64,000 bases of DNA from Scleroderma bovista (Eukaryota > Basidiomycota > Agaricomycetes > Boletales > Sclerodermataceae): contig JAYMGJ010000239.1 of NCBI GenBank assembly GCA_037178675.1, forward strand, positions 1 to 64,000. The letters run 5' to 3'. The notes under the pieces are model-generated. The model searched no databases. It worked only from the letters and a program-made list of their open reading frames with translations, and had not been told where the DNA came from. Below, piece after piece: positions 1 through 10,453 of this stretch (within the stretch, counting starts at the first letter, position 1; the number at the start of each line of letters is the position of its first letter). The position numbers and the translations under genes were made by a program.

Positions 1-1393
1 GTGGTTGTGATATCTCACCGGGGTTGTGCGATACAGCATATATTTCAAACAGGCGGCTTCTGATTTCCCTCGCAGATGCAGGGGGACGGCTTATGTACGC
101 ATACAAGGACTTGGTGGAGGTCGCTGGCCTCACTGGACGGTAGGCATCTAGCATGCTGCAGTGTATTGTACATTAATGACCATGTTGCTCAGATTGTACA
201 CCCTTATGTCTACGCTACACCACCTACCTCGACTTCCTTCTGCGCTTCCCGGTGATGGTAACACTTTTGAGGTCAAAAACGCCGATGTCTGTATTCCCAC
301 TACAGCCTTACTCGTGTCTGAATCGCACAAAACTCTCACCGATGACACGTATGAGAACGGGGTGATTCCGGATTCACACGGCAGTTCTTCCACCCTTGTT
401 CGCGCCCTGAGCGTGAAGCTGTGCCCCGGCATGCATCTAATGATCACGGGATCGAACGGCGTTGGGAAGACTGCCATTGCGCGCGTGCTCGCTGGTCTGT
501 GGGCACCAAGCGGGCCTCTTGCTTCTGTCACACGCCCGTCATCAGATATCGCGGGTGACAATGGCACAGGCCATAGGCCGAGACCTGGCGTGTTCGTCGT
601 TCCGCAGCGAGCATATATGGTTGCGGGATCATTGCTGGAGCAGGTGATCTATCCCCAGTCATTAGGGATATTTTATGCGGAAGGCGGCGACGTTACTGAG
701 TTGCAAATGATATTGGACGCTGCACATCTAGGATACTTGGTTGAGCGAGAAGGGGGATGGGAAACGGTGAAAGAGTGGAGGGACGTGTTGAGTGGGGGAG
801 AGAAACAGAGGGTGAGTATTGGATCACGAGCGTACACTGTGTATGTACTGATCTGCGATGTACAGATGGCGCTAGCACGCGTGTTTTATCACCGACCCAA
901 ATTTGCGATCTTGGATGGTAGGTTGTTGTTTTTACACGTCTTGAGAAGATCGTGTCATCTGACTGTGCGATCTGCATGTCCAAATAGAGTGCACGAGTGC
1001 GGTATCTAGTGATGTGGAGGGTCAGATGTACGAACACGCCAAGTCGCTCGGTATATCCTTAATTACTATCTCACTGCGGTAAAGTGTCCATCCTGACACG
1101 AATCTGGGACAAGTGCCGCTGACATTTTCTATCCCAGACCATCACTGACAAAGTACCACACACATCTCCTCACACTAACTGGCGATGGCTCGGGAAGCTG
1201 GACGTTGACGTCTATTCTGAACAGCTCGTCTGCATCCACACCTACAAACGGAGTCGGGCGTGAAGAAGTGGGATCACCAGTTGATGGTGACAAGGAAATG
1301 GAGCGTGTGTTGGAAGAGATAAAGACACTAGAAAAGAAGTTGGAGGAAGCGAAGAGGTGGGAAAGTCGACTGGAAGAATTGAAGAAGCAATGA
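1..1393 (+). CDS. Peroxisomal ABCD-family ABC half-transporter, C-terminal part (PXA1/PXA2-like)
   Basis: This is the 3' end of a gene that starts before the window. It encodes the nucleotide-binding half of an ABCD (ALD-type) transporter, a family that imports very-long-chain acyl-CoA into peroxisomes. Visible in order: the end of the membrane region ([17 protein letters not shown]), Walker [13 protein letters not shown] (about 449-485), a Q-loop segment [12 protein letters not shown], the ABC signature LSGGEKQR, and Walker B FAILDE followed by [17 protein letters not shown]. Exons join across introns at 140-192, 812-865, 918-987 and 1079-1137, each GT-AG and in phase. The protein ends in a charged coiled coil ([17 protein letters not shown]) before the stop at 1391-1393. 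The family call is firm; whether it is the PXA1 or PXA2 partner cannot be decided from this half. Confidence 0.9.
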
Positions 1394-1853
1394 TTTTACA
1401 GGTGTACGGGTGGAATGGCAGGCCGAGCTGACAGTAATTATTTCAATATCCACCTTCGCATTACAATCGGTATTTCAGTAATAACTACTTTCCCTTAGAG
1501 AATGTAGAATTGGTGAGAGCTTAATTATTCTTTAAATCTCTGGTAGAAGGTATAGGGAGAAACATCCACGTATTGCTAGTTGGTATCAGGCAAGTATGAG
1601 GCTGGTACCGTCACAAGAAGTACGGGGGGCCAGTGGTCATCAGTGTAGACATTGAATAGTTCGCGATTGTTGTGTTGATGGGTATGACAACGACATATGT
1701 ACATTCCATCATACCAGCCTTTTCATTTCTATGTACATGATTGGCGTAGTCTTTTTGAGTACGCCCCTGGCCTACCTGTAGGTATATTTCTTGTCACACT
1801 TCGCAGCATTATTTCCACCCAGGCCATCCCTTTCGTGCCGCACACGAACGCAC
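1394..1853. other. Intergenic, convergent 3' regions
   Basis: This spacer lies between the stop codons of the ABCD gene (+) and the MATE gene (-). Only short unsupported ORFs are present, so I take it as 3' UTRs and spacer. Confidence 0.6.
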
Positions 1854-4259
1854 CTAATGCGACTCGTCGGCTGGCTTACCCCCAGCCCTCTCTCTCGCCT
1901 TGGTAGCTTCAACCTCCCAATCAGCTCGCACGATCCCGATCCACACCGAGAGTATAGAAGAATACATCAGCGCAACCATGAGCCCAATCCAAAGCCCAGC
2001 GAGTTGGAAGTCAAAGTGGAATGCAAGAAGAATACCGATCGGGATGCCAAGGATATAATATGCACTGCTCGGGGGAGAGAAAGACCAAGCACCGAGAGAC
2101 GGTACCGGCAGGCGCGGTGAGGAATTGGAGTGAGAATACCAAAACGTTAATCAGCCTAGGTCCTGTCAGCGACAATTAACCTACCTCAAATTCAACCATG
2201 CACCTATCACTTGCATACCCCTCGCTCTGAGGACTCCACCGCCAACATTGTTGGTCCCGTCGAAAACCTGGTACACAGCGGTAATAGGTAGCACAGACGC
2301 TACAATGGAGACAACCTCAGGGTCGTTATTGAACAGGTATGCCCATTTTGTGCGGAATACGAGAAACATGGTGCTGGATTCAATCACCGCGGCAGAGAAG
2401 ACCGAAATGAGGAAGGAAATGATTTTAGAAGGCGAGACCATGTAAGAGGGAAGAATTAATCACGCAAAACATACCTCCAAATACATCCCACAGCTACGGC
2501 AATAGCCATCGAAGCATGGGTAACGATCCCAGCCCGACGAGCTTTACCCTCTCCAAGAAGATTTCCGACCCTATTTTTGCATCGTAAGTGTGGAAATAGA
2601 CCGGGGAGCTTGGAATAGGAACCAAACAAAGAAACAACTCACCGGACAGATGTAGCCGCACCCAACGCAAACGGTGCCTGAAAGGTGAACGATGCAGATA
2701 AGAGGAGTACAGACTGCGCTGCAAGTGAAACTGGACCGAGACTAGAAAAAAAAACTCAATTAATACGATTTCGCCTGACCGCGTACCATGTCATGCATGA
2801 ACTAATGGATGCTTACAAGCTGGCAGCCACTAGAAGCTTGTCAGCTTCGCCATAGGTTGTCGAAGACTGCCACTTACATCCAATCAATTCCCATGACCAC
2901 CATGCCGATGCAGTCTGAACTGACATATTATTCAGAACAGATAGCATTCCTAGAGCGAATCTATCAATACAAGCGGGACTCACCAATTCCTGCTATGCCC
3001 AATCGGGCAAGTAAACCCCACCTTTGCCACACACCGCGTCCGATTGGGGTCCAGGCCGTACGCGGGACAAAGTAATAAGCGTATAGGATAGATGCAAGCA
3101 ACACAAGGTTGAGGGAGAGTGAGGTCGCGATCGGTGCTCCTCGGAAGGAGAGTCCCAATGGATACACTGTTACCATGTACCATAAGACAAATGTCAATTT
3201 TCAGTAACATGAGTTCTTCTGGAGAAGAGGTCAATAGCGCACCAAAGTACCAATTGAGGAAAGCATTGAGGGGTGCAATAACTACAGTGATTCTTGCCGG
3301 GACATCAAAGAGCCCTTGGCAGTGGAAGTACCGCCTGCCGACAGGTACATGTAATTATGGAGCAATGAAGCTATAGCAAAGAGCGTGCCTGGAGATACCG
3401 ATAATGCTATACGCCGGAAGGCCCAATGATGCATATTTGAGGTAGACAGCGGCGAGATGGGCCACCTCGGGGTCCTGCTTGAGGAAGAGGAAAATAGGTT
3501 CGGCATTGAACCATATGGCAAGAATGGGCTTTGGGGACGGTTAATTCGGTGTGTGTTGGATGCATGAAAGAAACTGTGACTCACAAGGAGGCCAAATGGG
3601 GTCATGAGGGCTAAAATTATTAAGGCCAGGTAAAATGGAAGCAGGGAACATAAGGCTTACCCACTCTCTGCGTCCAAAGACCGACCATGTGTGGAGAGTC
3701 AGATGTCCATGCCGGAGGCAAGAGGGTGTCGAGAACGGAAGCGAAGCCTCGCACGATGCTATACCCTGTGACGGAGGCAGTCATCATGCCAAGTGTCGCA
3801 GCAGCAAGGGCAACGGTGGACAGATGCCCTATGCATATAACGGTCACGAGGAGAAAGGAATGTTCGAAGATTTGTGCGCTGTGATAGGAGGAGTGAGTAA
3901 GATATCAATATATGTGAGGAAACGTACGCAAAAACGGGGATGGAATAACCTATAAGGATACGCAATTCTTGGCGGAACATCTGAGTTGATGGTATCTGTT
4001 CGCTAGAACGCGCAAGGCCGCCACTGTCGTCGATGGTTTCGTGGACGAGGGGGGCGGGAGGGTCGGGAGGGTCCGACTGGAGGAGTGGAGTGTGCTCTGA
4101 GATATGTAACATGCTATCTCTGGGATGGCAGGAATCACCCTTGTTGTTGGTGACGCCGGGAACGACAGAGTCGGTACGATGACGATCATACTCATGAGAG
4201 TGGGACGGGAAGCTACCACTCTGAGGGACCGACTGCGACGTCGACAGCTGGTTCGGCAT
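1854..4259 (-). CDS. MATE-family multidrug/toxin efflux transporter (ERC1-like)
   Basis: Encodes a polytopic MATE antiporter, a family that exports drugs or metabolites in exchange for cations. The start is the ATG at 4259-4257 ([11 protein letters not shown]). An upstream in-frame extension lacks an ATG. A hydrophilic N-tail with the basidiomycete-type EHTPLLQ segment precedes the membrane region. Conserved MATE blocks in order: [20 protein letters not shown]-like [119 protein letters not shown], and a C-terminal [15 protein letters not shown] helix. Many short introns give these joins. One needs a GC donor (3335-3388). The gene looks intact: two MatE repeats, about 12 helices. Confidence 0.88.
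3335..3388 (-). other. GC-AG intron in the MATE gene
   Basis: The reading frame [13 protein letters not shown] meets a stop if read through. Conservation ([12 protein letters not shown]) is restored only if the exon ends ..TCC AG and the intron runs GCACGC...TCGGCAG (54 nt), giving AG|G CGG TAC. No GT donor nearby gives the correct phase. It contains a plausible branch-site-like AT-rich stretch. Confidence 0.7.
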
Positions 4260-5116
4260 GGCGAAGTGGATCACGGTAGAGATGAAGAACCTGTGGCGAT
4301 TTTGGTCAATGCAATTTGAAGCAGCCAAGTTAGCCTATCCGACTCGGCAAGCTGTGCGACCATCATGTTGCCACTGATCGTACTAATGATACCAAGGTAT
4401 GTCCGTCTGTCATCACACTGCATTGAACACCTGTTTTCTTGTATCAGTTATGTAGCTCGGACACAACGGAAATAATGGGTTCTCAGTAAACGGTGTCGGA
4501 AAAAGATTGAACTTCGGGCCCGATCTGCAAACGAAGTCCCCTGTTTGGATTAGCTAGGTTCAACTTGTTCAACCAGGTTATTTGTCACGTGAAACAGTTG
4601 AGCAACGATCGATCATTTCATTTCAAGTGCATGTAAGATTATTAGCATGATGGTATGTGGATTTTTTGACCCCATGTAGGACTAGTACTAGGAACCCTGC
4701 AATTCTAGGCCTTCTGCGATAAATCCCTGCGTTAATAATCCAACTACATAGTACACAATAACTGATCCAATGTTCACTAGCATCTCGGTATCAAGGAAAT
4801 ACTCATTCTCACTTGTCAATTTCATGTAAGTTGATTCCGAAAGCCCCTCTTCCCCCTGGATATGTATTCGCATTGTACTGACATAGTTCGCGCCGTGCGA
4901 CATTCCGACACTAGTACCAGTGCTTGTGGGACGGTGACTCTTCGCAAACACGTACAATTTGGACTGGTAAAAATATCTGCTTACATAGGGGGCTCTATTT
5001 GTGTGAAGGAGCCTGCAAGATCTGACAACATAGTCCTAGTACATTCAAAAATATATCAATATACTCCTACAAGCGCAAAATGGACAATGTCATAGTAAGA
5101 GCCTAAGGTGCACGTA
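4260..5116. other. Intergenic, no gene recognised
   Basis: This stretch holds the probable promoter of the MATE gene (minus strand, near 4260-4500) and the 3' flank of the glutamine-synthetase-like remnant. Both strands carry only short ORFs without domain-like sequence. I see no RNA gene or repeat. Confidence 0.5.
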
Positions 5117-6172
5117 TCAATATGTCTCTACAAGCCGAGCGATAGTCACAGCTTCCTCCTCATCCTCCGGTTGCATAAATCTCTCCAGCGTCTACAAAAC
5201 GATCGCGACTCAGCCCAGTGAACGACCAACAACCATCGGTCAGTGGCTCACCTTGTTCACAACAACAAACTTCTTCACTACATCTTCCCCGATAAACTCC
5301 CCAATCTTATGGTCCTCTAACAAACACCTCCTCGCACTCTCCACATTCAACGGAAGTTGCTTCGTAATCCCTTTCTCAGCCCGCTCTGCCTCACTCATCT
5401 TAGCCGCCGCCAGCTCCCCACAACGCTCCATCTCTAACGCAAGCCTATCCCTGATCCCAATAATACCAGCACTCAGTAGACCTGAGAGCACAAAATATGG
5501 GTTCGCAGTACCATCAACCGACCTGACTTCAAGGTTGCGCGAGTGCGGTGAACTAGGGTTCGCGAGCCGCACAGGCGCTTCCCGGTGGTCGATACCCCAG
5601 CAGACCCATGTCCCGCCAGACCAGATGCCGTCCTGCATTCGCGCATAGGACTGGGGGAGTGGGAGTGTGAATGCGATGACGGAAGAGATGTGCGTCATGA
5701 GTCCAGCTAGGAAGTGGTATTCGTGTGTTGTGAGCAAGGAGGGGTAGCTTTGTGAGGGTAGGGGGGATCCTGTGGTGGGATGTACAGAGATGTGAGTATG
5801 GGCACCGTTTCCCCCTGGAATGGTTTGAGTACCCTTATGCGTATGAGAAGAGGGATATAGTAATCACGGAGGACATACCGTCAATGTGCAGTCTGGGTGC
5901 GAGTGTCGCACGTAAGCCGTGTTTTCTCGCGATATTGTAAATTGTCTCTCGTGTGTGCACCAGTGCATCGGCTGCCTCGAGGGGGGAAAGAGGGCCTGTG
6001 ACAACCTCGTACTGCACGGGCAAGAGACGAGCCAGAGTCAGTAGGGCATCGTCCGAAGTGAGCGTGTAACTACAAAACTCGGAGAGAACCAACCTGCCCA
6101 GGGGCTGATTCAGAATGGAACATCTGAAGCTCAATGCCAGATTTGTCAACATCACGGGGACCGTCGATCCAT
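5117..6172 (-). pseudogene. Glutamine synthetase-like (FluG-type) gene, C-terminal half only
   Basis: The C-terminal catalytic part of a fungal GS-like protein is readable. The blocks are DVDKSGIELQMFHSESAPGQ, YEVVTGPLSPLEAADALVHT, KHGLRATLAPRLHID, GGNGAHTHISVHPTTG (the His-rich active-site segment), ARMQDGIWSGGTWVCWG with IDHREAPVRLANP, and a last exon ending LERFMQPEDEEEAVTIARL. Exons join by phase-consistent GT-AG introns and the stop is at 5119-5117. Upstream of about 6172 the coding signal stops abruptly and the DNA becomes AT-rich repeat, so the N-terminal beta-grasp and first catalytic part are missing. The remaining half has no internal stop, which suggests recent truncation. It is probably non-functional unless a new 5' exon exists. 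Confidence 0.75.
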
Positions 6173-6241
6173 GATAAGCTATGATTACAAAACAAATAAC
6201 TTGATCATATATATCATATATTCAGCCTCATGACATACTGA

Positions 6242-6410
6242 TATATGATCTTGTCATTAAGTTACCAACAGCTATCTAATTCAGCATGACTGACATAATG
6301 CAACTCATGAAAAAATAATTAATTGACATTATATGATCCATGTCATTAAGTTACCAACAGCTGTCCAATTCAGCATGACTGACATAATGCAATTTGTGAA
6401 AAGATAATTA
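6242..6410. repeat. Direct tandem repeat, about 80 bp unit, period 89
   Basis: Two copies (about 6242-6321 and 6331-6410) share the block beginning GTCATTAAGTTACCAACAGC and continuing through CAGCATGACTGACATAATGC to an AAATAATTA-like end, with few differences. The repeat lies just upstream of the truncated GS-like gene and marks the start of the repeat-dense block. It is AT-rich and has no coding potential. Confidence 0.8.
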
Positions 6411-7179
6411 TATGGCCATTATCAATTTCTCCCCCTATGATACAGTGTTAGACAAGACTGCAAAGTTTGTATTGACCAATAACTGTACATAAATATTGTA
6501 GTTCCTGGGGTAGATCACTCTTGCAGAGGCAATGACTATCAGCTTGCATAGTATGGTGCATGGTGGAATAGGAAAGTACATTTTCAACATGATCAACAGA
6601 CAGAAGGATCTGAAATACAGGTACTTTCATAGTAGGTGTATGGTAAGACCATGCAGTCATCTTCAAATAATATAAAATAGACATGTTCTATATATGGCCA
6701 TGGAAGGCTGTGCTCACAACATATCAACTAGGCTACATTTCGTGCGGAGAGCTCATTTCCTATATTGCCTATTTGGGCACAACTCACGATGCACTCTCAA
6801 AGTCGAGAACACAGAGTGCATTCTGAAGTTGAATTGCCCAGGCGTCCAGATCAATGGAAGGCAATTAGTGTCAATAGTATCGGCATATTCATGCCTGAGA
6901 ATGAGTCTGTTGAGAAAGCAGGTTGCATCAGCAAACCAACCCTCCCCTGGACAGCACTGGACAGTACTGGCCAGTTACCCCAGAGCCCCAGCTACTCCTA
7001 GCAAGGTACCTAACTGGCTAGCACTGGCCAGACTGTCCCAGTAGCACTATCAACAGCATCCATATTACCTTTACTGCCTGTACTTGAAACTTTTCAAGCA
7101 CTCAATTCATTCAATGTTAATGTTAACCAATTTATATTAATTCAATAAACTACAGAACAAAGACTAAGTATTATATATA
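6411..7179. other. Non-coding AT-rich spacer inside the repeat block
   Basis: Only short ORFs on both strands. A few degenerate CTGGCCAGT/ACTGGACAGT words cluster near 6948-7035. No conserved protein, RNA gene or transposon end was recognised. Confidence 0.5.
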
Positions 7180-8445
7180 CCGAGGTGGTTGTCGTCGTCG
7201 TCGATGGCCGCAATGTCGACGCAGGTGATGGGGGTAGTGGCGGCGACCGCGGCGAGGTGGTCATTGTTATCGTCGTCGTCGCTGGTGGTGGGGTGGGTCG
7301 TCGTCGTCGCGTCGTCGCGTCGTCGATGCTGCTGGTGGGGTGGTCGTGTCATCGTCGACGCTGCTGGTGGGGTGGCGGTTGTCGTTGGTGGTGGCCTCGT
7401 CGACGTTGGTGGTGGTGTCCGTGTCGTCGTTGTGGCCATTGGTGGTGGTCGTCGCGTCGTTGACGCTGCTGGTGGGGTCGTCGTCGACGAGGCTGGTGGT
7501 GGTGGCGGTCGCGTCGTCGACGTTGGTGGTGGTGGCCACGTTGTCGTTGTCGACGCTGTTGGTGGTGGTGGTCGCGTTGATGGTGGTGGTGGTGGTCGAC
7601 GTTGGTGGGTGGTGGCCACGTCGTCATCGACGGTGGTGGGTGGTGGCCACGTCGTCATCGACGGTGGTGGGTGGTGGCCACGTCGTCATCGACGGTGGTG
7701 GGTGGTGGTGGTCGCGTTGACGGTGGTGGTGGTGGTCGCGTTGACGGTGGTGGTGGTGACTGTCGGGTGGTGGTCAACGGATGAAGAGAATGAGAATGAG
7801 ACTTCAAATTTTCAAGTATGTGTGTGCGTGTGTTTGTGTAACGATTATATCAGCATATTGAACTATCAACATTTCCTAATAGTATTTACCGCGTCACTAC
7901 ACGCCTCGCCCACAGCCACCGTCACCACCAGCGTCGTCGATCGACCACCATCAGCAACGACGACGACAACGACCCCACCACGGCCGATGGCGACGACACC
8001 AACCACCACCACCACCAGCAGCGTCGTCGACCAGACGACGACGACGACGGCTAGGCCACCACCACCGCTCCACCACCAGCGTCGACGGCCACCACCAACG
8101 CGAGGGCAACGACGGCCCCACCACCAACGTCGTCGAGGTGGCCACTGATGACGACGACCCCCACCGTCAACGTCGTCGCCGTGGCCATCAACACTGACCA
8201 CGACGACAACGACAACGACCCCGCCACCACCCCCAGCGTCGACGGCGGCGATGCGACCACCCACATCCCCAGCGTCGACGGCGACGGCGCAACGGCGCGA
8301 CGACGGGATGACTCCCATCCCAGCGTCATCCGACAATGACGCCCCCGACGCCCACCAACCTCCCAGCCACAGCAACGCTGGCCATCGCGCCAGCGCAGCG
8401 TCGACGATCGCCCTCCCCTGCGTTCGACAACCACGGGCCCGGTCG
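7180..8445. repeat. Long low-complexity GGT/GTC triplet tract with inverted right half
   Basis: From about 7185 to 7765 the plus strand is built almost only of GGT, GTC, GTG and GCG-type triplets. From about 7905 to 8440 it is built of ACC, GAC, CCA and CGA-type triplets, the reverse-complement composition. About 140 bp of ordinary sequence, including a GTGTGTGTG-like stretch, separates the halves. The tract can therefore pair as an imperfect hairpin with arms of roughly 500 bp. Long ORFs on both strands (for example 7189-8148) are a by-product of the low stop-codon content and encode only V/G/R or T/P/H/D runs. It is not annotated as coding. Confidence 0.85.
7611..7703. repeat. Exact 31-bp tandem repeat, three copies
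   Basis: The unit starting GGTGGCCACGTCGTCATCGA occurs at 7611, 7642 and 7673 without visible differences. It is followed by two copies of a shorter GGTGGTCGCGTTGACGGTGGT-like unit. It is a minisatellite within the triplet tract. The units are contiguous with no spacers. Confidence 0.9.
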
Positions 8446-8966
8446 TATAAATATATTATTTAGTCATTTGTGATTAGCACTCTAGTTTTCTTTAGTCCTA
8501 ATATACTTTTTTTTCTCTACTGAATATTTGAATCGAGTGACAACCAGACTGGCACTCGGGAGTCCGACAGACTGGCACAGAGTCGGACAGGCTGGGCGGT
8601 CGGCTAAGCGCTGTCAAGTGCTGTCAGCTCGGCTAATCGGAAGGGCTGGTTTGCTGATTTGAATTGCCCTCTTGATGCGGGCAGTTATCTTCACTGTGTG
8701 CACTGTCAACTGATGATGACGACGGCCATCCACCAGCCTGTTGTCCAGCGATGACAACAACCGTATCCCCACCATTGTCCAAGGTGCTGTCGAGTGTGAC
8801 CGGCAGGTGTACTGAATTTGCAAATGTACCCTAAAGTAGAAATGGTCAAAGCGCGGGAAATGATCAGTAAGAACTGTACAGTACCCATGTTATATATAAA
8901 CCCTCCTGGAAGGAACTGTTTAGGTTCTTCACTCTTGTCTGTGACTTCGATCTTCGAGTTGAAGCT
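8446..8966. other. Non-coding spacer between repeats
   Basis: Near 8535-8640 short words such as GACTGGCAC, GTCCGACAG and GGTCGGCTAAGC recur, suggesting another decayed short repeat. There is no supported gene. Confidence 0.4.
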
Positions 8967-9076
8967 GGGTCAGGTAAGTTACTGTTACACTGAATTGGGT
9001 TGGAGCAGGGTCAGGTAAGTTACATTTCATTGGATCAGGGTTAGGTAAGTTGCATTTCGCCGGATCAGCTAAGTTG
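8967..9076. repeat. Degenerate short tandem repeat around GGTCAGGTAAGTT
   Basis: Copies of GG(G)TCAGGTAAGTT(A/G)C followed by a T-rich stretch start near 8967, 9008, 9038 and 9064, with a fifth weak copy (GAGGTAAGTC) at 9107. Spacing is about 26-41 bp. Each copy resembles a splice donor (GGTAAGT), but no exon is associated. Confidence 0.75.
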
Positions 9077-9222
9077 CTATTGTTTATCTCATATGGTAAT
9101 TGCATGAGGTAAGTCACTAAACTTTATCTCTGAAAATCTGAGCCACAGTGGTTAGCAATTACATAATTAATAAATAGTGGTATTTTATGCTTGTTACAAC
9201 AAAGTCCATAAACTTCATGTTG

Positions 9223-9662
9223 AAAGCCTTATACAGCCATATGTGACATTATCCAACTCATGCAATTCAACCAATCTGATAAATCATGTCCCTGTTTAAA
9301 CTCATGAGAAGTGTGGTCAAAGTGTTATCTGACATGAAATGAATGGACATACAGAACTTATAGTTTGTGTATTACCATGCCTATCATAATGTGTTAGGTT
9401 GCCATCACCTATAATTTTTGTGTCAAGCTCAAAGCCTTATACAACCATATATAACATTATCCAACTTATGATCAATACAGGGTTCAGCCAATCTGATAAA
9501 TCATGTCCTTGTTTAAGGACATGAGAAGTGTGATCAAGTGTTATCTGACATAGACTGAATGGGCTTACAGAACTGATAGTTTGTGTATTACCATGCCTAT
9601 CATGATGTGTTAGGTTACCATTACCTAGAAATCTTGTGTGAAGCTTAAAGCCTTATAAAGAC
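9223..9662. repeat. Tandem repeat of about 208-216 bp, two full copies and a partial third
   Basis: Copy 1 (9223-9430) and copy 2 (9431-9646) share long blocks: AAAGCCTTATACA, ACATTATCCAACT, CCAATCTGATAAATCATGTC, TGAGAAGTGTG, GTGTTATCTGACAT, TAGTTTGTGTATTACCATGC and GTGTTAGGTT. A third copy starts at 9647 (AAAGCCTTATAAAG) and then breaks off. Copies differ by scattered substitutions and a 7-8 bp insertion. It is AT-rich and non-coding. Confidence 0.85.
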
Positions 9663-9720
9663 TTATAAGGCCATGCATGACTATCCTTGTCAGATAGTCA
9701 CATGTTAGACACGGTACTTA

Positions 9721-9921
9721 TTGCAAAGTGCATATACAGCATTATCGGAAAAATTCAGTCCCAGTGATGAACGCGTGCGGAGATTGACGGAGCGCTATAG
9801 AGGTCTGGCCACTTTGACTCTAGAGGTAAGCTCATTTCACAAGCAGGCTGAGGAAGAACTTGTTCGAATGTTGCGAACCACCGCCTTTCTATACATAGAA
9901 CTTTCTTATCTTATCCAGTAA
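9721..9921 (+). other. Orphan ORF fragment, charged helical sequence
   Basis: An open frame right after the repeat block reads LQSAYTALSEKFSPSDERV.., then RRLTERYRGLATLTLEV and AEEELVRMLRTTAFL. It is helical, charged, and does not look random, but it has no ATG at its 5' end (TTG at 9721) and stops within 67 codons. It may be the broken end of a gene interrupted by the repeat block, or an exon of an unrecognised gene. I do not recognise the family. Confidence 0.25.
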
Positions 9922-10453
9922 AGTTATCGTTCATGAGCGCACGAGCGTTTGAGCACGGCGCGGGCCGCATCACCATGATTGGATGTTTCATTCCACGATC
10001 TCTACGACCCATCCATCACCTTTTACATAGAGGCCCCCAGACTGACGATGCATGGAACAACGTAACAAAGAGAAAAGGCAAGTGAAAAACAGGGGGAATT
10101 TAACGTAGGGAAACAGGACGGAGAATAAGAGGGCGAGAGTTACGCTTTACGCTCCTGGCAGCAAGGATAATGGAGCGATCATGACACAAGTTTGTTATCC
10201 GACAAATGATGAATCCAGGGGAAGGCTCTTGCAACGGAGAAACCCCCCCTCATTCAACCAGTCATATGCCTCAGGGTCAGTTGTCGGTTATCCAATAACT
10301 GGATGGAATGGTCGACTAGCTCAGATCCCTCTGGACTGACCGAACAGGAATAAATGACTGGGTATGATTTTGTCCACATAAGATGAAGCCTCGAGGTAGT
10401 AGTCGACGCAGAGTCGAGGGGCTGGATTGCTAACGGAGAAATAATATAGGTCA
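9922..10453. other. Intergenic, no gene recognised
   Basis: Only short ORFs; no repeat or RNA gene was seen. It includes the 3' flank of the broken 7-TM gene on the minus strand. Confidence 0.5.

Noticed and set aside
148..567. Minus-strand ORF opposite the ABCD exon
   Set aside because: It is a shadow of the ABC transporter exon, whose motifs (Walker A, signature) are unmistakable on the plus strand.
7611..7703. 31-bp repeats as a CRISPR array
   Set aside because: Units are contiguous with no unique spacers, and the genome is eukaryotic.
7189..8148. Long ORFs (up to about 320 codons) on both strands in the triplet tract
   Set aside because: They encode only V/G/R or T/P/H/D runs and arise because the triplets contain few stop codons. 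There is no domain, splice signal or codon bias.
6173..9720. The repeat block as a complete DNA transposon or retroelement
   Set aside because: No transposase, reverse transcriptase, terminal inverted repeats, LTRs or target duplication could be found by eye.
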